Assembly (NCBI GenBank): GCA_027186245.1
Contig: CP114484.1
Span: forward strand, 1,128,501 to 1,192,500
Length of the DNA: 64,000 nucleotides
DNA from: Coriaria nepalensis
Taxonomy: Eukaryota > Streptophyta > Magnoliopsida > Cucurbitales > Coriariaceae
Direction: 5' to 3'
The notes under the pieces were generated by a model. It was given only the letters and a program-made list of their open reading frames with translations. It ran no database searches and had not been told where the DNA came from. Every line of letters begins with the position of its first letter. The first letter of the stretch is position 1. The position numbers and the translations under genes were made by a program. This document shows, one piece after another, positions 9,813 through 22,000 of this stretch.

Positions 9813-12227
9813 TCACAGGATTCCGGCCAAGTTCAAAATTGAAGACAACGGATCTCTTATCCCACTACCTTCCTCAGAGGATGATGAAGATGATGATCTC
9901 CTCGGTCGGCTTTGTTGTCGCCCTCTCCCGGACGGTCCTTCCGTGAAAAAGGACTCCTCCTGCCTCCTGAATATATCATCTGCTTCTCTTCCTCTTACAT
10001 TGAAGGCCAACTCCTTGGCTTCTCTATCAACCTGGTTCATTATGTTTTCTTGTCCTGCAAGGAAGTTCCTCTTGTTGTTCCCACCGTTGATTCCAAACCC
10101 AACCAACCTCAGCTTCTCGTTCTCATTCGCAACGATAGCGATAGGATGACCTGCCGGAATAACAAAAACATCGCCTTGCGAAAGGCGAGCACTCACTCTA
10201 TGGATCTGCCCTCTCCGACTCCTACTCCTTCCCTCCTGCCCTCTTTCAGACTCTCCATATGGGTAATCCTCTTCCTCACTTTCCCTGCCAGTTGACTCAT
10301 CCCCTCTAGCTGTAGACCCTCTCCTATGCCACTCCCTCTCCCCAACTTGGTTCGCCACATGAGGGCTACCCATCTCAAACCGTCCGCTTCCTTCCGCTAC
10401 GTAGACCACGACTGTGGCTCTAGAGTTAAAATGTGGCACCATCAAGGCTCCTTGGTTCATCTCGACCAAGCTGACAAAGACGTCCATGTCACGGAGTTGA
10501 TGGAACTCTTCAGGGCAAGCCTCGAAGAACTGTCCGAACTTGTTGCCGAAGGTAGGGCGTTGGTTTTGGAGACTGATCGGGCCGGAGCGAGCGCGACGGC
10601 CTCCTGCCGAAGAGGAGCTTTGGCTCAGTGATCTCAACTGCTCTTTTGAGGCTCTCCTGATCGCACCACCTTGCCCTTGTCCATGTTGCCTGAACAGTCT
10701 ATCTAGCTCGTCTCTTGGAGCCTACAAGATTATAAAACTCATTTTATGTATTGACAGATCGAAAGGAATTATATCATATCGTCGATCACTTACGTTTAGA
10801 GCGGCTTCTAGAATGTCATTGCTGAAAACACTGTAGTATGATTGAGGGTTTTCATTTCCAGCCGGGAAGTATGCCTAAAAAGAAACCACGAAAGTCAACT
10901 GTTGCTTAAGAAATGAGCATAATTAGATGATACGCTTCATGAAGCTAGTACCCTAAATTGGTCGGGGTTATTGACGGGCTGAAGCAAGCTTGCGATTTCG
11001 AGATTTTCATTATCATCTCTGTTGATCAGGTAGACAGTAACTCCAGCTGGAACTCTAATCACATTTCCTTGCTCGACGTTGTGAGACTCCTTTCTGACTT
11101 CCCTTTTCTCTTGCCAAACAAGGGAGATGGTAGCTCTTCCTGATCAAGATTAAATACTTATTATAACTTGTCTCAGTGGGAACCAGTCTAAACAACAAAA
11201 TAAACCCACCTCTTACTACAAAGTGTACGCTTTCTGCATCGACATGGTTCGGGACGATAAAAGTGTTTGGTCGAGCCTCCAAGACAGTGAAACGGTTGTT
11301 CTTGATCCCGCGAAGAAGGTCCGTCCTCTCATTGAACCTTTCAAGGATCCTATACTGACCTTCTTGTGACCTATGCGCTGATTGGAGCCTATGCTGTGGG
11401 AAATGGTATGGATTGTTTCTCTGGCTACGCTCATCTTCGTCCCATCTTCCCCTACGGGGGTTTCTGCCGCCATGTTCACGTTCTCTACGCTTCTGTTCAT
11501 GGCGTTGCTCTTCCCTTCTCTCTTGCTCTCTACGGTGTTTCTCCTGTTCAGGGTCTCTTCTTGTTTCAGAATCTTCTTTACTTCTTCCTCCATGCTCACG
11601 ACGTTCCCTCTCTTTGCGCTCTCTCTCTCTACGTTCCTCTTCCCGGTGCTGCTGTTCTCTACGTTGTTTCTCCTCTCGTTCTTTTTCAGGGTCTCTTTTG
11701 TTTTCAGAATCTTTTTCGTTTCTCCCTCCATGCTCACGACGTTCCCTCTCTCTTTCCCTACGGTCTTGCTCTCTGCGTTGACGTTCACGTTCCCCTTCAG
11801 GATCTCTCCGGTTGTCATCATCAAAATCTTCATCTCCTTCCCACTCTCTAGCGCGCTCCCTCTCGTCCTCTCTACGTCGCTCGTCCCATTCCCGTTCGCG
11901 CTCTCTCTCTCTGCGCTCCTGCTCCCTACGTTCTCGCTCTCTACGCTCTCGTTCTTGTGGATCCCTAGGACTCCACCGTCCTCTCTCTCGGTCCCAGTCA
12001 TCTCCCCCTCCTTGACCCTCCCTCTTCCTCAACTCACAACTTCTCTCACAAGCGAGATATTCAGATATATCTCCCTGATGGCGTTGACAGAGACTCACAC
12101 ATTGGTCAAACAAAACTGATTTTGTCGAATCCTCTACGACCTCTTCGCCATGAGAGAGAGACAAATATGCAAGGAAAAAAGTGCAGACAAGTAGCACGCC
12201 CACTCGAAGCTTAACTTCCATCGCCAT
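9813..12227 (-). CDS. Vicilin-like 7S seed storage globulin (double cupin)
   Basis: Four exons (12227-11210, 11139-10952, 10874-10794, 10721-9813) join in phase to 731 residues. A signal peptide (residues 1-27) leads to a CVSLC-x12-CERSC motif, the alpha-hairpinin or vicilin-buried-peptide signature, at about residues 43-63. A very long Arg/Glu-rich region (about 68-290) contains three imperfect copies of a repeat of about 40-46 residues marked by RDPE and HGGR. Two cupin domains follow: NPYHFP...VVRG...VPAGV in exons 1-2, and FNSRATVVVYVAEGSGRFE...GDVFVIPAGHP in exon 4, split by a charged linker. These trimeric proteins store nitrogen in protein-storage vacuoles of seeds; family members can also be allergens or release antimicrobial peptides. 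The ATG at 12227 gives the signal peptide directly. The Arabidopsis counterpart by position is PAP85 (At3g22640), from memory about 490 residues, so the length difference lies in the charged region. Confidence 0.93.
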
Positions 12228-12279
12228 TGCTATAACTATGTATTTTTCGTGGGATGTGGATCATAGTCATAGTGGTCAC

Positions 12280-12289
12280 CTATTTATAG
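12280..12289 (-). promoter_or_regulatory. TATA box of the vicilin gene
   Basis: On the minus strand the sequence reads ACTATAAATA, 53-62 bases upstream of the vicilin start codon. This is the usual distance for a short-leader seed storage gene. Confidence 0.6.
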
Positions 12290-12353
12290 TAGTAACATGA
12301 AACCTCCCTCAACTATCGATGATCAATCATGTACATATGGCTTTGTACTACAT

Positions 12354-12399
12354 CATGCAAGTCGACAAGTGTCCTACAAAGTCGTGTCATTTACATGCA
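12354..12399 (-). promoter_or_regulatory. RY (CATGCA) seed promoter elements
   Basis: CATGCA occurs at 12354-12359 and 12394-12399, about 70-120 bases upstream of the vicilin TATA box, and a TGCATG copy lies near 12674. The RY motif is the binding site of B3 factors (ABI3, FUS3, LEC2) that drive seed storage genes. That link is established knowledge; activity here is inferred from position. Confidence 0.5.
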
Positions 12400-13178
12400 A
12401 CATAAGGAAACTGTGTACGGTATATACGGACAAGGCGGGTTGCAGTTGTCAGGTGTTATGGATCATCTTCAAGCTATGTCGCGGATCCGCATCGTTATTG
12501 CACTAGAAGACTAAAAATTTGAATATTAAAAAAGAAAAAGAAAAAGAAAAAGGAGGCTTCTCGAGTCTGGATGTCATTGACAAGGTGGCATAGGATGCGC
12601 AGTGGGGTTTTGGGACGCGGCGTTGTGGACTTGCATATGGCACTGCTTGAGTACTTGTGAGTGCAGGTGTTGATATGCATGTAAGTGGACCAGAGAGGAG
12701 AACTGGACAAAGATCTCCACCAAAGCTAGAATTACGGTCAGGTATATTGGTTAGACATAGGGACGATAAAGACATTTCTTGGTACACCAATATACGGTGA
12801 ATCAATGTGAATCAATGTATCTCTAACTTTACACTCTTATATTATCATCTGAATTGATCTCCTATAAACACGATTACTCAATACATTTATCGTCTACTCA
12901 TTATTCACTGCTAGTGATTTTGGGCTGGGTAATAGCAAGCAACGAATCAATTTTATTGCTTATGGGCTCTAAGGATGATAGGGGCCCAATCTCATATAAT
13001 TGTGCTAATGAGTTGAAAGCAACCCAATAAACAACATCCCGCGGTAACTGCTAACGAATTTCAAGGCCCAATTGAAAAGCCGTTCATTTGAAGTCCAGGT
13101 TCCCACCAACCTGATGTGTGAAGAGTGAAGACGCCATTGTAGCTGGTCTCCATACAGTCCCTTCTTCTCCGTGCGATA
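12400..13178. other. Vicilin promoter side spacer
   Basis: No gene recognised. The region contains the distal vicilin promoter and a purine-rich stretch at 12527-12553. The minus-strand frames at 12495-12805 have no domain. Confidence 0.5.
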
Positions 13179-14424
13179 ATGCCAGAAAGTTTACGTCGCT
13201 TATTCGTCGTCATCGCTAGTAGAAAACCAAGGATTCTCTCTCCTACTTTCCCGTTTCTTTCCTCCTCCACGGCCCTCGTAACGTACCAGTCAATCCATCA
13301 CCGTCCCATATCTTCCTCCTCACCCACTGGCCCTTGTGTCAGAGCGTGAAGGAACAAAACCGAGCTGTATAAGACGGTGAGAAAGGCGGTGAAACCAGGT
13401 GCGAGGAGCCTGCTTGAGACCGTAGAGAGCTTTGTGGAGGCGACAAACATGACCCGGAAAAGATCCATCAAGAAAACCCGGCGGTTGGGACATGTAGACT
13501 TCCTCAGTGAGAGTCCCATAAAGGAAGGCGTTATTAACATTAACCTGTCGAATATCCCAGCAGCGCATAACAGCAATTGAAAGAACAACACGCACAGTGG
13601 TAGGCTTAACCACGGGGCTGAAAGTTTCTGAGAAATCAATACCTTCGGCTTGGTGAAAGCCTTTGCGACGAGACGAGCCTTGTAGCGAAGAATAGAACCG
13701 TCCGGGTTGCGTTTGATCTGGAATACCCATTTGCAGCCCACAAGGTTGGCATTAGAAGGCAACGGAACAAGAGACCAGGTGGAGTTAGACTGAAGAGCGC
13801 GAAGCTCGTCGGCCATGGCCTTGCGCCATAGGGGACAGCGATTGGCAGCGGCAAAGGTGGTGGGTTCGGCGCTGGCGGCAGTGGAGGTCTGAAAGACAAG
13901 ATGTTTGGAAAAGGCTTTAGGACGGAGAGTCTTGGTCTGGGCACGTGTAATCATGGAGTGAACTTTGGAAGAGGGGTTGAGAGTGAAAGCAGGGGAGGTT
14001 GATGAAGCTTTTCGTGTTTTTCGTGAGATGGGGTTGTATGGTTTCGAGCCTAATGCCTATACTTACGGGTATATTTCCGAGGGTTTATGTGAGAAAGGAA
14101 GGGTGAATCAGGGATTAGGGTCTTACAGAGAAATGAGAGTCAAAGGTTTAGTTAGTACCAAGTAGTAGTACTTTTATGATCTTAATCTGTAGTCTTGCTA
14201 TGGGAAGGAGATTTGAGGATTCTAGTGAAGTCTGTTTTGATATGTCGAGCAATCCTCTGTCTCCTGATTTGTTGACTTACAGAACTGTTTTGGATGGTAT
14301 GTGTCGGGAAAGAAAGTTTGAAGAAGATTTTGATCTACTTGATGAATTGAGGAAGCGGGATAGTAAGATGTCTAAGAAGTACCGGACTTTGTTAGATGGA
14401 CTGCACTATCTAAGTCGGGAGTAG
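13179..14424 (+). pseudogene. Broken PPR gene split by a retroelement fragment
   Basis: From an ATG at 13179 the frame gives a basic, Ser/Arg-rich N-terminus of the organelle-targeting type (FVVIASRKPRILSPTFPF) up to about 13333, where it runs into antisense copia DNA and stops at 13344. After that DNA, pentatricopeptide repeats resume at about 13976 (GEVDEAFRVFREMGLYGFEP, then NAYTYGYISEGLCEKGRV), stop at 14163-14165, and resume in another frame (DLLTYRTVLDGMCRERKFEE) to a stop at 14424. PPR proteins bind organelle RNA. That the N-terminal piece belongs to the same gene is an inference from position and strand. The gene is clearly dead: insertion, at least one stop or frameshift, and no tail. 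Confidence 0.75.
13334..13975 (-). mobile_element. Ty1-copia reverse transcriptase fragment, frameshifted
   Basis: On the minus strand the frame starts VHSMITRAQTKTLRPKAF and continues [27 protein letters not shown] and [10 protein letters not shown]: the entry to the copia-type reverse transcriptase (RVT_2). A frameshift near 13660 moves the match to another frame, which continues with [22 protein letters not shown] and [12 protein letters not shown] to about 13334. Only part of the pol domain remains. I see no gag, integrase, RNase H or long terminal repeats around it, so it is a non-autonomous relic. It sits antisense inside the broken PPR gene. Confidence 0.85.
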
Positions 14425-15720
14425 GTTATGTGCCTCATTCTTTGCATCTCATCAAGGATTTGTTTCTTTATACAGTTTTGCTCACATTCGAAGCAGTGAT
14501 CTAAAGCTAATGTGTGCTTTGCAATATTGAGGAATGATGGCTGCTGGGTGCAAAGAGGATTCATTTTTGGTATGATTGATCATCTCCAACGATAGTGTAG
14601 AAGGCTTGGCTGTGCAGTATGTTATGCAGAGTCATACTGCCAGGCCCGTTAGACTCCATTCCTGATCATCTCTTTCGTGCATTTGGCATGAAATTAGCAG
14701 TGACCAATGAGGAGGCAGTTCAGAGTTTCAAGAATGTGATTGGTTAAATAAGCTCACCCTCATGGTTTCATACTATCATGCTATCGTATTGCTCATTCTC
14801 AATTGAGCATCAACTCTGAGGATTTGATTCCTTTAGAATTAGTAAATACCTAGTCCAACTTGTTTCTAGCTTAGTGAGAATTGCTCATACCTTCAAATTT
14901 ACTATTCTACTGTCATTTAGAAAACCATGAACTCGCACGATGAAGCTCAAACGATTACAGTTGTTTGTAGCAGCCATGGTTTGTTCTAGGTGATTGATTG
15001 ATTGATTGATTGATTATACACACTTTCTTAAACACACGTACCACGTTATGCAACATTTTGTCATCTTGTTTAAACAGTGGCTTCTGTTTTGAATGATGAC
15101 TGCTCTGAGATGCTCTCTTTCCTTTTTCTTTGGTCTATTACTTTACCTTAGAGGCTTACAGTATCTAGAAAAGCAAACAGCAGGCCTGATGAAAGTAGTC
15201 AGGAATAAACTAGCTTTACAGAATAACGGTGAGCTGCAACTGCAACAGTTTTGAGAAGCTTTCTTTTACTTTTTCTGTTTCATTTGACATCACATTTGTA
15301 ATGAGTATGGGAGTTTATGTTACTTAAAACAATGAAAGAATCATGAATGTCCAAAAAAAAAAAAAAACCAAATCTTCATCCGTGACTTGGCAGCTTCTGA
15401 TTGGATGCATAATTCATCCTGCAAAAAACAAAAGGTTCTCATCGTAAGTTCACGGACAAGCAATTATGAACATGTTTAAAGTACATAAAGCAATCGGCAA
15501 GTGATCAAAATATAGTGGAAATGAATGAGTGCAGGTAAGTAAGTACCTTTATTAGGAAGCCTCTTAGTTCTTCAATTAGGCGACCAAATCATGAGGGTTT
15601 TGTACTTCAAAATGTTCTAAGTTATCAGCTAACAAGATATGATGAGAGAAGGTCACAATGCCGTCGGGAGAACTGTAAATCAGGACTGAAGAAGCATTTG
15701 GATACGTTTAGTTCCGATTC
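14425..15720. other. Spacer, 3' flank of the broken PPR gene
   Basis: No gene recognised. A GATT array lies at 14992-15015 and a run of A at about 15353-15366. The part near 15360-15720 may be spliced 3' untranslated sequence of a minus-strand transcript: an acceptor-like TTTTGCAG near 15420 and a donor-like site near 15547 are visible. Confidence 0.5.
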
Positions 15721-16012
15721 CTAATCGGAACAGAATTTCCCGAACGCTTCTTTCAACGGCACTGTTAACCCAAGAGAAAAAAAAAAGTTATCACCACCTG
15801 ATGGGACCAAGTAAAAAGGTTGAATTAGACAAAGAAACCAATGTGAGACAAACAGCAAAACCAAGAAAAGTTCAGTAAAAAGAAAAGATAAGAGAGAGAG
15901 AGAGAGGACCAACCAAGCTTTGCTTTTTCTTGTTGGTGGGTAATGAAACGTCTGCATCACCTCTTGAGGGATCGAAATTCATTCTCCAAAAGCAATTTCC
16001 ATGAGCATGCAT
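15721..16012 (-). CDS. Possible small two-exon ORF, 47 residues
   Basis: Exon 16012-15910 joined to exon 15761-15721 gives an open frame of 47 codons: ATG directly after a CCCCAG acceptor-like site, then NFDPSRGDADVSLPTNKKK, ending EAFGKFCSD. The intron starts with GTCC, a weak donor, and ends AACAG. It lies 224 bases downstream of the 5-phosphatase stop on the same strand, so it could equally be part of that gene's 3' untranslated region. No family recognised. Confidence 0.25.
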
Positions 16013-16235
16013 CTGGGGACCAAATAACAGATGAATCAGAACAGAAAGAAAAAAATGAATGAAAAAAGTGTTATTTTGCTTAAAAGTAGGACTTCACACA
16101 AGACTCAAATGAATCCCAGGAAGGTAAAAAAAAATTGTGATTGAAAGAGAAAGTAGAGTGTTTCACATGAGAGGTTGGGTATTCAAGGGACCATTACCTA
16201 ATTAGATTTCATAGGCATGATATGATCACTGTCTC

Positions 16236-19048
16236 TTAGAAAAAGTTAAGCTCAGTATATCCATGTGAATATGGTAAAAGCTCCTCCACCCCTATCCTTG
16301 CTGTTCTAGAACAACTTGTGCTTTTTTTCAATCTTCCATGGTTTGATTCAACCTCAGCCCAAAACACACCGTAAACCGGTCTATGATCTGAAAACCTCGA
16401 CTCCCCACGAACATAAGTTAACTGATGAAGGCCGTCTCCATGCCACAATATCCGATCACACCTTCACGTAGAAAAAAAAATATATGTTACACAAAATAAG
16501 GTGGTAATAAATAAAACAGTGTTTTGTACTGGTAGGAAAAATAAGCTTACCATGCAGGTGTTCTGCGTTTCTCCTTTGGGAACATACCATCTGCATATCG
16601 GTCTGAATTGTTCGAGTACTTATAAGTTGGCGGAAAGTAAATCTTCCCTTCATTCCATCCTACAAATACACGCCCACGTTTCTGTTCTATCCTTAGCTGC
16701 AAGAAAAAACCGAGACATGCTTAAGAAATTGTAAGCTAATGAATTACTAGCAAAACACATGATTAAAAACCGTGCACAAGTAATTGGATGGAAATGTAGA
16801 CATACCTGGTCATTCTCGAGCAAAGTCCTCCAGTTTTGCATCTCGACTAACGCTTTAGCGGAGCGGTGAGAGAGGGCGATTCGGTAATTTAAATCCCCGA
16901 GCCAAATAACTCGGCTGCATAAGATCATACATATGATTAGAATATTGCCATTCTTTTTACAGTTAAATTAACTTATAGAGGAAGAGTTTCTTTCTTACTC
17001 GTGCTCGAGGATTGTTTCAGGCGACTTATCATTGCCTGAACTATGAACACGAGGGAATCTAGTTTTTTTCAGAATCTCCATGACATCAGAGTTTCTTCTT
17101 AGCTCATCTCCCTCTTTTTGACCAGAGGTCAAGTGACTACAGATGAAGCAGAAGCTTGTTTGATTCAAAGACATGCTGATTGAAATAGATCCCTATAGTA
17201 CAAAATAGCTCTGTTTTAAGTAAAATCACAGGAAAACATTTTTGAAGGAAAGAAAATCAAATCTGGTTCTGATAACTTATAAAGAAAGATACCTTATTTC
17301 CAAGATAGCCCATCAATCCTCTGCCAACACAAGACACTTTCATATTCTGAACTTGATCCCTCAACTCACTCCTCACCCATATCGTAAGAAATATCCCGAC
17401 CATTTGCTTACTTGCTACCAAGCAATATCTAGACTGCCCCTGCATTCTATATCCATCTTCATTAGCTGCGGGCCCACCATACGACATGGGCGAGAACAAG
17501 ACAGTACTGGGTGAATCCGCAGGCCCATTATCATCATCAGATGAACCCCATCTAGAATAATCGCTCGGCCTCGAATAATCGCTAGGCCTGCAGTAATCGC
17601 TCGGGCGAGAATAGTCACTTGGTCTCTGACCCCACCGGAAACTAGGATCAAAATCACTTGGCCTGTGACCAAATATCACACGGTCACAAACGCTGAACCT
17701 GCGATCGAGTCGTGGGGCCGATATCGAAGGGTCACTGTCCATTCTCCAACTGGGTGTGGTCTGAAATGAACGGCGGTGGAAGAAAGCGGAGTTGTTCCTT
17801 CTAGCTGATCCCTCGAAATCAGCATTTAGTTCTGCAACTGGGACAGGGATAGGAGATGGTGTATAGCATGCATTACCCCCACTTGTTCCCGGAAGATTGT
17901 TTAGAGTTTTTCGGATAAGAGACTGCCATTTTTTGGCCGGGCCGTTGTCTTCGGCACCTAACACGTTTCCAGCATTTAACGGTACTATCTCCTGAAACCT
18001 GAAATACAGAAATTGAAGAGATGTTCCATTATTATTATGAAAAAAATAAGTGAAGGTCTAAACTTTAGAAGAGACGTATTATACCCGAGAACGTAAATGT
18101 CAGCAGGAGGGGCGGCATGAAGCCAGTCGTCTAGGTTTAGATTGTTAGATGGCGTTTTTCCGGCCACATTCCATGTTGCCACGAAAATACTGCCCAAGAA
18201 AAGACAGGAGAGAAAATGACTCAGAAAGATATGTCAACAATATTAATTATAAGATAACATGTGAAATAACGAAGGAATACCTATAGTTTTGTACGTCTAT
18301 GATGCGGGGATGGTCGAGATCCATTCGTCCTCGCCTGACCTGCTCTGTATTCTTGCCAAATTTCTCTGTGCATTGAAATGCAGGAAAGAAATCAGTATAC
18401 ATGAAATTCCAAACTTGAGAAAGGTAATTAAAAACAGGGGTTTTGGGTAGAAATAGTGGTCTGATTATAGTGAACCTGTTTTGCTTTTCTTGATTGTGGA
18501 TGGCTCCCTCTCTGAGAAGTTAGTCCTATATTCCACTTCACCTCCTGAAGAAAGAAACCAATTAAGTGTAAACACATTTTTTGTTTAGTTTCAAGTAAAT
18601 GTCAGCAACAAATGAATTAGTGTTTGGACCACTGGAAAATGGCAACCCGGATCTCTTCTTACAGAACCACAAGTTTGGAAGTCAAACTTTTCCCAGCAAA
18701 CCAAGAAAGAAATTAGCAATTGGAAAATAAATAAAATGATCATGCACGGAAACTATTGGAAAGGCAAAGATTTTCCCAGCTCCCACCTCCATGAGCAACA
18801 TCATCATCCGCCTGGAAATCCTTGGTCTTGCTCTTGATATTGAACCACTTTCTGACCATTTGTTTCGACCATGAGAGCTTCGTCAAACAACAAAGGAAAA
18901 CAAAATCAGCCAAACATACTGAATAAAGCAAGTACTGAGAGAATAAAAAGGAATAATTTTTACAATCTTTTTTTATTTTGGCAGAGGAGACGGGAGAGAA
19001 AATCGAAGAAGAAGAAACCTTGCTTTTCTTGGAACTCCCATCTTTCAT
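16236..19048 (-). CDS. Type I inositol polyphosphate 5-phosphatase
   Basis: Ten exons (19048-19019, 18877-18787, 18544-18476, 18365-18281, 18189-18085, 17998-17293, 17192-16999, 16914-16806, 16696-16551, 16461-16236) join in phase to 586 residues. The enzyme removes the 5-phosphate from inositol polyphosphates or phosphoinositides at membranes. Both 5PTase signatures are present: [10 protein letters not shown] (about residues 429-438) and TPAWCDRILW (about 509-518). [12 protein letters not shown] opens the catalytic fold and [11 protein letters not shown] closes it. The N-terminal [11 protein letters not shown] element is typical of plant type I enzymes. A central insert carries four tandem RPSDY units followed by RWGSSDDD. 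It belongs to the group containing Arabidopsis IP5P1, IP5P2 and the CVP2-like enzymes; I cannot tell which. No orthologue lies in the collinear Arabidopsis segment as I recall it. Confidence 0.93.
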
Positions 19049-22000
19049 TGTTTCTGATGTATTACTTCATACAGTTTTCCTATTATTATCAGCTATCACT
19101 GCGCTAACAGTGTTTGATTTAGACCAGCAAAACAGGCCAGAAAATTTTCAAGGAATGGAACCCAAAATCGACTTTAAATTTCTGAGCTTTCTCCAACTCA
19201 ACTCAACGAGTCAAAAGTCAAGTTTATTGCTTTCTTCCTCTAATGTAATCATATGCACACTACGAGAGTAGGGGCAACAGGAAAAAGAAGAACCCAGAAA
19301 ATAAGAAAGCAGAAGGAGAGGGAGAGGGAGAGGGAGAGGGAGAGCGATCGAGGGAAGACACTTTAATGTGGAAATGAGGTGAGAGAGAGAGAGTGAAGAG
19401 TGTCTGAAGTGGAAGAAGACATTGCATTAACAGAATATAGAGAGGGAGAGAAAAGCTTATAGAGAGAGAGAGTCTCGTTGATACAAAGGACCTCGTTCTC
19501 AGCAACAACAGGCAACAGCAAAGTATCGAATTTCAGCAGTAAAAAGTGCAGAGAGAGAGAGAGCGAGAGAGGCGCAGCCTTGAGGAGCTCTTTTTATTTA
19601 TATATATATATATATTTATATTTAAATTAAAAAAAAAAAAAAAAAACTTGATTCAAAGCTCAAGACAAGGCCAAGGCCCCCCAACATGATGGGGCAACGT
19701 CCTCTCTTACCTTTAACTCCTTTGAAGAACATAAAACGGACGAAGAAGGACGGTCAGCTGAAACAAAAGGCTGCCCCATTCGGTCAGCAAAGAAAAAAGA
19801 AAAAAAAAAACATATTTTCTTCTTCCCCATTTTGGTCTCACCCGATTCCAAGTTTCTAAAGCAGTTAAAAGATAGCATTAAAGATAAAGCGCAGTCACCG
19901 CTACTACCTAATATAATATTTTCATGTTTTTTCTTCTTTTTTTTTTTTATTATTATTTTTATTTTTATTTCCTTTTTCTTTTTCTAATTTCTATTTTCAT
20001 GTTCGTAGAATAAGAAGAAGGGCACAGGCTCTTGACAAATGAGTGAAATGACATTCCTCTCCTTCTGGAGCAATGTTGCATATAATTGGAGCATTGGTAC
20101 AGATTTTGACTGACTGAAAGGAGAAACAGAGTAGCAAATATGAAGGTTTTGCATTGGGCTGACTGGCTGGCTCAATCTCAGCTGCGGTGTCTTTCAAAAC
20201 AAGGACAATTGTCCCTTATTTAGGGCTTTGCCCCTGATCCGACCATCTCTGTTTAGTCCTATACAACCTTATTAGAAACTACGGCCTATCCCATCCCATC
20301 TATAACTATAAGGCCACCTACTGCCATATTGCAAGGGCAACTAGCCAACTAATGCTACAATATTGTACAAGTTGTGGTCTGATCTCTGTACCAGAGAAGC
20401 GTTCTTGAGCATTTAAACAAACATTGGCTTTTGGCTTAACAAAAAAAGATAAATAAAAAATGTTATTTTGGATTTGACTGGTCGTAATGTTTGTTATGAT
20501 ATGCCATAAGCTTCCAAGAGTTGGGCGTTCTTTTGCATTTGGCCTTTTGCTCTAAATACTCAATCATTGTTTTGCGCCCAAAGTTGTTTCATTAGCACCC
20601 AAAATTTTGGGTATGTTTCGATTTATTTATTTATTTTTAAATAATTGTTAGTGACTTGATGGCGGAACATTCCAAGCAAAAGGGCATGAATCATAGCAAA
20701 CCTTATATCCATTGTCCAAATCAAACATCTTCTTTAAAATAGATTATGAGATTATTAATAAGATTTCTTACAAGTGTTTTCGCTAATTGAATGCGATCAC
20801 GATCATAATCACTAAATTAAAGTCTTGAAATAACGATTTTATTTAATATATATGTTTTGAATCTCAATTAAGTGACATAAAAATAGTTATTTCTTATGTT
20901 GTGTCGAATTCTAAAACCGTTTTAAGGTAAAATCGATATTGTATAATGAGTGGGATCTCTACTCGGTGTTCAAATCATGGTTATCTAATCAATATAAAAA
21001 TGATTTGGGTATTGATAAAAATGGTATGTAAGGCGACGATGCTTTTTTGTTTTTTCCAAATTCATGAATTTTAGGACAACATGCTGCTAATGTGTGGGTC
21101 TTAGGACATTATTTGAAGCAATAAGAGAGGGGGAAGTGAACGTTGAATAACGCTAAACACTATTTAAAAGCAAGCAAAGGAATTGTATATCTAATTAAAG
21201 TGGGGTAAATAATGCATATCTAATCAAAGTGGGTCCCTTACAACTTCATATAATGTCTCATCTTCCCACCCTTTGGAGCCTTGACAACCTTTGATCTTCC
21301 ATGAAATGGTATCTTCCAAGGAAGATTGATGTTTCTGGATTTCAATGAGGACATCATGCAAAAAAGGGAATATTAGGATTTGCCCATTTCAACCTTCTTT
21401 CATTTTTTTTAAGGACTTAAAACAAATATTTAGTTTAATTATTACTTTTAACACTTTCTCTATCTATATTCTTGTATTTTCGATTGAACCAGTATCATTT
21501 TTAAACTTCATTTTGTTTTTTGTGTGTGTTTAGTCTATGGTGTTAAAAAGAACTCCTCTAAACTTTTTTATTTTCACTAGCCATGAAGAAAGAGAGGAAG
21601 AACTAGCGGCGGAATGATTGGGATTGAGCCACGTTAATATTTCGTTGATATTAGCTACTAGCGTACCTTAATCTAAGCAATATATAAGATCATAATTCAT
21701 ATAGTTTGCTATTTTTAAGTATTAGGGTACAAAACAAATATTGTAGTGGGAAGATTTTTCTATGGAAACACATAGCAACCCATATGGACAAATTGATGTA
21801 TCAAGTGGAGCAACTTGTTTGTTCATTCAACCATACCAATCATAAAAACCATACTTTTCCATTCAAATTGAAATGGTATCTCGGAATCTTAAGATACCAC
21901 CATTTTTGTCCTTCTAGTTATAGTTAGCCATCATTTCTTACTTGAAATGGAAAACTATTTGGCTTCCATTAGTTTTAGCCTAAATACTTTAAATGAAGTT

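Noticed and set aside
9766..10149. Plus-strand frames opposite the vicilin second cupin
   Set aside because: Antisense shadows of the vicilin exon.
11216..12119. Long open frames on both strands inside the vicilin first exon (up to 261 codons)
   Set aside because: They arise from the Arg/Glu-rich purine bias; the vicilin frame alone has a signal peptide, cysteine motif and cupin match.
13061..13270. Minus-strand frame of 69 codons beside the copia fragment as another part of the element
   Set aside because: No retroelement motif; it is antisense to the PPR N-terminal piece.
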